Origin: Zygnema cylindricum | Lineage: Eukaryota > Streptophyta > Zygnematophyceae > Zygnematales > Zygnemataceae | Length of the DNA stretch: 64,000 nt | Reading direction: 5' to 3' | NCBI GenBank assembly: GCA_037447655.1 | Contig: JBBHKE010001768.1 | Coordinates: 168,706-232,705 of the forward strand | Shown here: piece after piece, positions 54,730 through 64,000 of the stretch | How the letters are laid out: each line of letters begins with the position of its first letter | How positions within the stretch are numbered: the stretch's first letter is position 1 | Notes under the pieces: model-generated | Database searches by the model: none | What the model was told of the DNA's origin: nothing | What the model saw: only the letters and a program-made list of their open reading frames with translations | Program-made: the position numbers and the translations under genes

Positions 54730-55880
54730 TTAGCTTTTCGAGTCACGGACAAGGCAATGGCCAAAGAGATCATGTTTGCGGCCAGGAACATTTCATGGAG
54801 TTTTCAAATTTCGAAGTACAAAGATGAGGTGTTCAAATGTTCTTCGTTTTTAATCATCTCTGTTCTCCTTATGATGTACACATCAAAGAAAAATAATGGG
54901 TTATTGATTCAGGCGCTTTGCATCTCTTGTGCACTAACGCGAAATTATTTCCGGATATGGGCGCATTAATCATCCTAAAACGGATATTTGTTACTAGTAG
55001 CCATGTTATTCATGTGAGTACAATGGGAACCGTATCCTTACATTTACTTACGTTTGACACAAACACCGTTTAAGAAGTAAACAAAACAACATTAAAAGAC
55101 GTCCTATTCATTCTTAACGATTTTGAAAATTTACTTTTCGTACCACAACTTCAACCAATTCGTTGGAGCATAGTTTCACACGACAATGGCTCCATCCAAA
55201 TAATGAAGCAAAATGGAGACGTAGGAGAAGGCTCCTTATTCAATTCCCTCCACAACACCCATCCAATTCCCTCATAGGCGGCATATTGAGGCAAACGACA
55301 ATATATAAAGAGGATTTAAGCTTGTGGCATCATTCGACGTGTCACAACTTCAAGGGAGATTTAAAGGAAATGATGAAAATCGCTTTTGTTCGTGGTCTTA
55401 AGATAAAAAATGATTCGCTTGACTGCATCCCAATGCGCCTTTTTTGGCACTTGACAATATCTACTGACCACAAAAACGACCGCCAAAATATGAAGTCGTA
55501 TGCCTGCACTAAGGTACATAAGACTCTCAGTCATCCTACAATATGGGACGGGTACCTAAGACTCTCAGTCATCCAACAATATGGAACGTCAACCAAACAA
55601 ATAGGCATGGCTTTTGATTTGGCGATTTGTGAAGTGCATCAGATGTTGTTATGTTGATTGGGGAGGATATTACGATATAAGGAAATCTATTGCAAGGTAC
55701 TCTTTTGTTTTTGGTGGGGCGATAATCTTTTGGAGTGCGCAACTCAGACGAGCTATCATTTTGAGCTTAACCGAATCAAAATATATGGGTGCGTTTAGAA
55801 CAATTGTTTGGGTATATTCTACATTTCAAAACAAAAAGCTAAACCTTGATTTATATTATAAAAAAATTGATGAATAATCT
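54730..55880 (+). pseudogene. Decayed Ty1/copia relic (protease, GAG-pre-integrase, RNase H)
   Basis: Broken frames with a protease-like GGGTTATTGATTCAGGCGC stretch (near 54897), a GAG-pre-integrase-like LWHHSTCHNFKGDLKEMMK (55320-55380) and an RNase H-like IRKSIARYSFVFGGAIIFWS followed by LTESKYMGA (55680-55800). Integrase and RT are missing between the last two. Much older than family 1 and of a different lineage. Confidence 0.72.
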
Positions 55881-58800
55881 TGGTTGTACGTTACTTTACT
55901 TTTAAGATAATCCATATTTGAGACCCAAGAAGATTTGTTTTGATCCTCACGACTTCTTTGAAAGTAACACGATGTAAATTTCTAGCAAATTAATGAATTC
56001 AACAAGTAAATAGGAATGAAACCCATTTATATATGGGTTTCAAGTGGTTTATAACATAAATTCGTTTACTTGATTGAGGCTTACAAAATATATTTGACAT
56101 TTATTTAAAAAGATGTAACGATTAGTGTTCGTAATTGATAGTGCAAGGTCTATATTAAAAATAGGTATATGCCCTAACAAGTTATAAGATGAAGGAATAA
56201 AAAGATTTCAAGCCTATTATTTGTGGAGTAATGAATAAATAAGTATTTTACGACGCACGCTTGTTGATTTCGTAAGATATATTGTATATAACGTCATCAC
56301 GAGTTATTATAATTTGTGAGTAGTTTCGCTCGAGGATTCGTGATGCGCGTCCATGGAAAGTGGTATTTCATTCCTTTTTGCTGGGAAATATAACCCAATG
56401 AAAATTAACCTTTGATTGGTTAAAAAATATTACTTGTTTGTCTGTATTTTATATACTTTTCTAATGATCGGTCAAAAAAAAAATTGATCAATATTTTTTG
56501 TTCTTTGGTCTAAATAGACCACGGAAACCACCAAAAACTATACCTCCCCAGCGATGAGAAAAATAGACCAATGAACAATCATGTTGAATGACACCCTCTC
56601 TATGTGTGTGCAGATAACTACGAAAGTTTCATCAAAAACGCATACAATAGTTTCGTCCCAAATGAAACTTTAAGCAATACATAAACATCCTCAACATATG
56701 AAACAAGTACATCATAACATCCACAAAACATTTGAGTTTCACTTCAGACTTTCCATTTAGTAAACAAAGATAAAAAAAAAACTATGGCTTACTCCTAAGC
56801 ACCTTACACACACTCGACTACTCTAAAGTACTTCATCTTTGGTCCCTGCTTTCCATAACTCATTTTTAAATTAATTAACAAAGGTCATATCAATATATAC
56901 ACTTGTGAGTTATCTACTACTAACTACTTGCCCTACGTAACTAGTAATTTCCACTAAGTAATATGTACAAGCTTTCACTTAATTTCTATACTTTTAAATA
57001 AATGTGATCATTAAACCCACTATAAGTTTCAATTGGACAAAATAGAATTTGTCATGTGCATACTCCTACAAAATATTTTGCGTTGTTGTGCTATTTGAGG
57101 TGAATTTAACGTTTAGTTGTTACCATAAGTTGTGTTTAATCCGATGGCACCTTGTATACCATATCAAATGTTGCCGCGGGAACCTACTAGATAGCGTGGA
57201 GTAATCGTACTTGTCTTAGAAAATATACAGAGAAAATGTTCCTCTGTCGTGACGCGAGTACATATTCATTCGCAAAATGTCATCGCATAGTAGAAATGTT
57301 ATCCGTAGCGTAGGTAGTCCTTTGCCATAAATGTCGCGTTTTTGTTAGTACATGTGATGAATCTTTAATCATGATTGTCGTAGTCGCATAATTGTCCACT
57401 TGCACATAAATACTTGTTCGTACTGCCGCTAATAAATTGCGTGATGCTCCATGAATAATAATGCGGCACGTGATCATATTCTAGTGGCTTTTAGAAACCG
57501 AACCTCCAAATAATACCAAATTACATAAACCATGAATCATTTACTCCCCCAAATTCCGTATGTCTCATACCTTAATATTAAGGCTACACTAAAACACGTG
57601 TACGAAACTAAGTCTTTAGAACAACTTATTCTTGTCATTAACAACCCACGTAACTCCATATCGCGAGTAGTCAAAGCGAAAGAGTTGTTAAGTAAATTAG
57701 CGGAATCCCCTTTTTCACTAATTTTCGATGCATTCTCTAAAAAATAATGAAAGTTTGGGTCTAATAGGCATTTGTACCAGAGGAAGAGGATGATTTTTAA
57801 GCAAAAACCATGAAGCCAAAATCGAATCCCCTCACCAAACTATTATGTATTTGGAATCTTAGGTACACGAAGTTCACAAGTAACCTTCTCCAATTTTTTG
57901 AGGCTTCCCAATGAAACAATTTTGACCATGCTCAACTGGTTGGAAGGATTATTATCTCGAGCAACATACGAGGAGGATGTTTATTAGGGAACAGCTGAAG
58001 ATGTCACATACTCCACTACAATTGCTTGTTGGTTCATTTAGTCCAATTTTCCATAGAAAAGTCATTACGACGCAATGTAATTTCATAAGTAGTTTTTCGC
58101 ACAAAATTTTTATCAACACTTGTGTGAAGTCTCATTTTTATTAGCGTAGATTTTCGCATGAAAATTATACGATGTGAAACGAATCCTTTGATTGGCTAAA
58201 AAAGGTTAAGTGTTAATCAAATATTTTGCTTACTTTTGCATTAGTTAGTTATGGTCAAAGTTGATCAATGATTGGCCTAAGTAAAAGCCTGTTCAAAGGA
58301 GTGTAAATTTTAGCCTGACTATTCCAAGGCGATAATGAGATAAATAGCTTGTGGAAAAAGGTAATTCAACATCTTTTTATTTGGAGAAATAACGTAGATA
58401 TTCATTTTTTTTTTTTACAAAAAGTTAGTCTTGAGTGAATATATCTAAAGTTGAGCAATTGCAACTTCCAATTGAAATATCTTACTAGCTATAGATACAT
58501 TTTTTGTAGGGCCAAGGGAAAAATACTTTAAAAGAAGTGTTGAGCCAAGAGGGCCAAATACCAAGCTAGTTTATAAAGTGTTCATTCTTGAATATGAGCG
58601 TTTTCTAGGTTAGTGTTGTTTTGAATTCATAGAATAGGTGAATGAGAGTTAATGTCCTAATGGGATTTGAGAGAGTTGGAAACTCATACACCAGTCCTCC
58701 ATTATTTTTCTGATTTTTACATCTAGTAAATAAATGAATGGAAAGCTTTAGAGATTGAAATGTTTGTCTGTCATATCTTCAAAAATTACATCCTCCATAA

Positions 58801-60169
58801 ATCTCGTTTGTTTGCCAAACAGCTCACCACAACAACGGTTATTTTTACGACCACGATTTCGACCCCTACTTTGAACCTATCATTTTTGACATAGCATTAC
58901 AAACTCACGTGACCCCCTTTACCTAAAGATAATAGTATTTTGTCTTATACAAACACAGCAAAGGCATGTGATTGAGCATGTGACTTGAAAAGTAAGTCAT
59001 ATGGATAAAGTTAGAATGAGTCAGGTGGTTCGTCAGGTTATTGATTTTTTCTTGCCCTTTGCCTCTACTCGTAGGCCTCCTCCTATGGCGCCCTTTCTTT
59101 CTCGAAGGTAAGTAAATTTTGCAAATTTGAAAACATCGGTAATCAAGAATGTGATGGATGTAGTTCCTCTTGGAGAGCTCACCCGATTGCCGTCGCTTGG
59201 CTTGAGGTAGTTAACTTCATTTTTTCCGAGTTGTATGGTCCTTCACCAAAAGGATCTCTTTAAGAAGAACCAAGTTATTTAGTAGTACAATATCAGATCG
59301 GTCACTTTGTCCTCCTCCGTATTTAGACTTGAATATTTGAGAGTTGCGCCATAATAATATTGTATCTCTTAACGAAGTCTTCAACAAAATCACTTAAGTT
59401 TACCTTAAATTACATGAAGTCAACTATCCCCTAATGAACATCTATATGAGCTATAAAAAAAACTATTTTTGTGGGCATCGACCAAATTTGTTGATCATCT
59501 TCACTCCCCTTATCCAAATCCGAATCATCAACCACAACAAGTTTAATTTATCTTCTTATTTGCCTTTTTATCATCAAGACCACCATTCTAATCTCCATCA
59601 TCAGAATCTATATCACAATTATCAAACAAATGCGACTTGTATCTTCGCATTGCCTCTCCGAATAACTCATTGACATGTCGAAAAAGACCATCAAAGAGGT
59701 TCCAAAGTTACTTAACCAAAAAAATAACCCCTTCTCTCTTTTGGCTAAACCGATCAGTGGGAAAGGTGTCATTATATTGTGCGCTTTTAAAATTAGATCC
59801 GTTATCCTAGGTCTTTAAGAAGGTTATTTTGCACAAGGTGAGTTATCAGGTTGATATGGTCGAAGGACTAACCGACGAAGAAACTAACCTAGGAGGTTTA
59901 GTTTTTTGACTACCCATGGCTACCACACTAGCTACACTTTACAAACAATGGAAAACACCTGCTCTAAAACGAAATAGAAGGATCGATATTCACCAAAAAG
60001 TAATAACCATTTACAAAATGAAATAAGCGGGTGGATAAAGATGATGGTCATGAAAGCAAGAGAGAGAGATTCGGCCAAAGTAGCTAATCTCTATACAAAT
60101 TATAATCCTTTGGTCGTCGTTTTGGAAACCTTTAAATAGGCGGTGCTTGTCTTTCCGCGCATTGTCTAT
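55881..60169. other. AT-rich intergenic DNA, no gene supported
   Basis: Short frames only (for example 57532-57747, 59434-59673), none with a recognisable domain. Two stretches with TTTGATTGG, AAAAAATATTA and TTGATCAATNATT words (56400-56500 and 58185-58275) may be decayed copies of one repeat. Confidence 0.45.
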
Positions 60170-60860
60170 TCCTAGTACAAAAGTGTATATGACAAGACAA
60201 TATGTTAACGGGCACCGTCTATAGACGTTTTACAGTATGTAAACGGGCACGGTTAGAAATGTAATGGCCACCTAACGGGATGTAACTTACAAAGTAGTCC
60301 ATCAACGAAACATTTTGCTGTCTCGCTAATAGAATGTATCATTTCGAAACCGCAAAAAGCGGCTTCGATGCGAGATTAAAAACCGACAATATACGAACTG
60401 ACAATTGTAGTAAAAAATCCCACGAATGACCTCACCAGTGATGTAACTTCCACAATACACCCTTAACGATATTGTTGTTGCCGTATGCGCAGTTTACGAA
60501 CCGACCACCTATAAACCTTGCGGCATAGTTTATCTTTTGGAAACCGCAGAAAAGGTCGCCGTTGCGTGTTTACAAACTAACAATCTAAGAATTGACGATT
60601 GTAGTACCACATCCAACAGGCGACCTCATTGGTTGTGTAACTTCCACCGTAGACCATTAATGAAACATTATACCGTACCACCTGCAGAATGTATTGTTTC
60701 AAAACCGCAACAAGGGGCGTCGTTAAGATGTTACTGTACAAATGAACTAATATACTATTAATCGACAATATAGTCACAAATCCCTCGGGCTATCTCACTA
60801 AACGGGTAACTTTAGAAATAGGCGCGGTTCGGCAAAAGTTGCGCAAAGCCTGTAGATGCT
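60170..60860. repeat. Degenerate tandem repeat, period about 180-200 bp
   Basis: Units share AATGTATCATTTCGAAACCGCA, GACAATTGTAGTA, GACCTCA, GTAACTTCCAC and TTAACGAAAC words. At least three diverged units. Each can include one or two CCGACAATATACGAA-like words, the apparent seed of the minisatellite at 61436. Confidence 0.65.
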
Positions 60861-61435
60861 TTATTTTACAAAAGCTCGGACCTTCAAAGTGGCGAAATTG
60901 GTGTACATGGCAAAAGCGTATGTTAATGTAGTTTCACAGTATTTAGGACTAGGAGACCAAAAGTGATAAATGAATATCCAAAACAGTCGTACGCCTATCC
61001 GAGTTGAATAGTTACTAAGAGTGTCAACAAGCAAACAATGTGTTGAACCTATTGAACACCTAGGGAAAATGAACAGGCGTGCCATTCGAGCGAAACCAAT
61101 GCCTCAACCTACATGTGTTAAAATACAATTTCATGTAGGTAAGTTGATTTGTATATAAATGTAAAATGTAGACTATTGTTCATATCACGTGCACATAAGC
61201 CGTCCAAAGTCACAAAAAATTACAGGCATTAACATTATGTCATTGTGTTTCTCCCGTTTTAAATTGAGGTCGTTTCATGAAAGTGGCACAAAATGTGTAG
61301 ATGTCAATAGCAAACATAGTTCACTATTGCACTTTGAAAGAGTCTATTATGCGTGTGTGTTGCTGACCAAAAAACCTTACAGTTTTTTTGCAAAATGTGT
61401 ATCCGTGAGTACGCCTATTCGAGTTGTACAAGAAT

Positions 61436-61693
61436 CAACAATATATGAACTCACAATGTATGAACGGACAGTATGAGAATTGATAATGTATGAACCGACA
61501 ATATATGATTCGACAATATAGAAACCGACAACATATGAACCAACAATATATGAACCGACAATATATGAACCAAGAATGTATGAACTGACAATATATGAAT
61601 CGGCAATACATGAACTGACAATATATGAATCGACAATATATGAATCTACAACATATGAACCGACAAGATATGAACCGACAAGATATGAACCGA
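61436..61693. repeat. 15-bp minisatellite (CCGACAATATATGAA)n
   Basis: About 17 units, drifting at a few positions. 15 is a multiple of three, so open frames appear on both strands; these are artefacts. Right flank GGGTAACTTTCAAAGTAGGCG matches the 60170-60860 repeat family at 60806. Confidence 0.92.
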
Positions 61694-63915
61694 CAACAAA
61701 GTTACAAAACTGCTCCGATCGGGTAACTTTCAAAGTAGGCGGGGTTCGTCAAAAGTGGGGCGAAGTTTGAATACGTGTTTTAGAAAACATAACACAGACC
61801 ATACCCATGTAGCGGCCATTGATTTTCTTAGAAAACTGATTGGTTTAAATATAAGTGGTGCACAAGCTGTGTAAAATTATGCTAAGAATTATTTATGTAA
61901 AGAATATGTTAAGGTAAAGATTTCAGATTCATGTCGTGTAACAAATCATGCACAAATGGGAAATGATAGTCTTAAAATTGACATTAGCTTTACAGCAGTT
62001 AGAAATATAAATTTCTAAAGCAACAAATCCTTGAACGTTCTTTGAGCTGTGAAAAATAGTCATAAAAAATACCCATTTCATCTCAGTTGGGGTACTCCCG
62101 CTGTGAAGCAAGCTGCATATGTCTAAAGTTCTAGACATTTGTGTTTGCCATACTATTATATCTTACATTTGACATTCTTTCGGTTTGGAGGTGTTTGCGA
62201 TTTTGTCGTTTATCAAAACACCTTATGGTTGTTGTTCCCACGTATAATGTGCAAAGACTATTTACAATCCATTGTACTTCTTTGTAATATCCTATGAATC
62301 AAGATCCACTTTTTCATGTAAGATAAAACAAAACACAGACCATGCCTGTGTAACGGGCATTGATTTTCTAGTATTTTATCAAAAAGTTTTCCTCCGTGCA
62401 CCACTAAAAGTCTTGTTTTTTACTCTTTTACGGAAACGCATCAAACATAAATTGACACCGCACGAAAACAGTGATTCACTAACTATTCACCACAAACCAA
62501 CACCTGGCAGCAAAACCACAACAGTGCGGTGAACCAAAAGCGCGGTTACACACAACACTATGTACAAGCCGAAATAAAAACGTACGACAAGAAACAGACC
62601 GTATCGGAAGATCTCAATAGAAGCAATTTGAAACAAGTAAATGGACCAGAACTAAAGGACTCCACAGCGAACATGATACATATTCACATCAGTTCTAGAG
62701 CGCCAAAAATCGAATCGCCCGATTCCACAATGTTATCCAACAACAATGCCAAGAACCAAACTAAAAAAACGAAAAACGGCACTCACATAAAGCCTCTTTG
62801 AACAATAACTAAAAACGAAAAATTCACGAGAAAAAAGACATTAAAAAAACCAACCACAAGTAAAACTAGTAGACCCGCTGTCCTTTACAAATGAGACGAA
62901 ACAATGATTACACCAAGCATGCGAAGTACACGCACGAAAACAGGTACGTACAAATAAACAAAATAGGCGCAATCCGAAGCCGAAAGCGTGTGTAAAAACG
63001 AACCCTATTTAGTATTCAAATGTTGGTTCGCCGAAGCGGCGGTTCGCGTAATTCCACAATGATTCTCGAAGGAGGCCGTACGAGTGCCGCCCGGCTCCGC
63101 CCCACCGCCCGGAATGTGCGCTCGCCAGAAAAATCGAGGAACCGTCAGGTTGCCGCCCGGCCGCCGGAATTTGCTCTCGCCTTAAATCCCGGAACTGTAT
63201 GCGTGACTGGAAGTCACCTACGGGTCGAGCGGAGCGACTAATTCCGGAATGCCGACATGTTAAAATCGAACGGTAGATCTTTACGCCGCGATCCTTCGGA
63301 GAATCGCGATATGTTCTTTAGTAATGATGTTCAAAAACAAGAAAAAGACAAATGCGGCTCGGCACCCACTTGTTCGCAGATGGAACCTTCCCCGGTAGGG
63401 TTACCGCGTCACGCAGATACGACCTTGTTTTGACCTAAAAACTGGGCCAATAGCGAGCAGCTGTGACATTTGTCGTCAAAACCGTACATTTGTAGGTCAC
63501 ACCCGTCAAAAAATGATTCCGTACAGTCAGCAGGCTGTCACCTTTTGTGATAATGCGAGTTGTAGTCGCCGGAAGCCCCTTGGGAAAAGACAAAAAAATA
63601 CGATCACATGAAAATACGATCAGTGGATTACCGATTTTATCGTATCAAGCACCGCCACGTTTTCTTTTTTAATAATGACAGGTGAGCGGAAATAACAACA
63701 AAGCGACGATTTACAAACGACAAAATCGAATCGCACACACCAGTGAACCACACTTGTGTTGAAGAGTTAGGTACATTTTTCCAACAAGGTCGTACTTTCT
63801 GGACTCTTCCTCGAGGACGTACGGAGAAGTTCCCAATTGTAAAAAAAAAAAGTAAAGAGCCAATAGTCCACATCAATTTAAAATTTGTAGGTCAGTTTTC
63901 CAAAGAGTGGTACTC
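61694..63915. other. Intergenic DNA, no gene supported
   Basis: AT-rich with a GC-richer island at about 63020-63260 containing CCGCCCGG and GCTCTCGCC words in two loose copies. The island encodes a 73-codon Arg-rich frame with no known domain; it could be a promoter or first exon running towards the window edge, but nothing proves it. Confidence 0.4.
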
Positions 63916-64000
63916 TACGAGTGTGAGAGGTTCGCACGTGTGAAATAATATATTTAAAGTGGAATGTCGATTATAGCCGAAAATATTAAAAACTTTCTCC
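63916..64000 (+). repeat. Dispersed repeat, copy 2
   Basis: Direct repeat of 47439-47525, truncated by the window end. Confidence 0.7.

Noticed and set aside
57532-57747. 71-codon frame with ordinary composition
   Set aside because: No domain, splice signals or neighbours; length is within chance expectation for AT-rich DNA.
61436-61693. Possible CRISPR-like array
   Set aside because: Units are contiguous 15-mers without spacers, in a eukaryotic genome.
61377-61770. Repetitive peptide frames (SYIVGSYIVD, YEPTRYEPT)
   Set aside because: A 15-bp minisatellite keeps frame on both strands; not evidence for a protein.
63020-63241. Arg-rich 73-codon frame in a GC-rich island
   Set aside because: Internal near-repeats and no known family; could be part of a gene outside the window but cannot be supported.

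Overview
The window looks like nuclear DNA of a plant-lineage eukaryote. My best guess is a streptophyte (charophyte-grade) green alga. The reasons are a proteasome ATPase whose protein is nearly plant-like, a gene sharing three ordered motifs with the land-plant COR27/COR28 regulators, many spliceosomal GT-AG introns, and a Ty3/gypsy element carrying a cytosine-5 DNA methyltransferase, a combination I recall being reported from charophytes and dinoflagellates. All identifications are by eye; no search was run.

Layout. 1-2008: intergenic DNA with a GTAC-rich tract, then the presumed 5' region of RPT1. 2009-8862: a nine-exon RPT1 gene (26S proteasome regulatory ATPase) whose introns carry CT tracts, minisatellites, a telomere-like run and two duplicated splice boundaries. 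9690-29120: a dense retroelement mosaic: a 5'-truncated LINE relic, at least three Ty1/copia families as fragments and LTRs in both orientations, a gypsy gag-protease fragment, and a gypsy methyltransferase-RT-RNase H fragment. 29115-36388: nested non-autonomous DNA transposons, several with exact 8-bp (hAT-like) or TA target-site duplications. 39545-44560: a five-exon gene, COR27/28-like, with two nearly pure pyrimidine introns. 45930: a 10-N assembly gap. 48300-54509: a young full-length copia element with 99% identical LTRs and a perfect 5-bp TSD. 54730-55880: an old copia relic. 55881-64000: AT-rich DNA with a repeat family in which a 15-bp minisatellite has expanded.

Most notable: (1) the methyltransferase-carrying gypsy element; (2) the copia primer-binding site, which matches the complement of the anticodon arm of initiator tRNA-Met, so that the AUG facing the CAU anticodon lies in frame with gag; (3) a hairpin at the 3' end of two LTR families with the gag AUG in a conserved AATGGA loop and compensatory stem changes; (4) tRNA-like modules in antisense orientation inside the LTRs of the copia families; (5) two hAT-like elements sitting side by side, separated and flanked by three copies of the same 8-bp target. 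The two host genes appear intact and unrelated to each other. The single gene with all domains in the mobile fraction is the young copia element, although its gag and pol lie in different overlapping frames.
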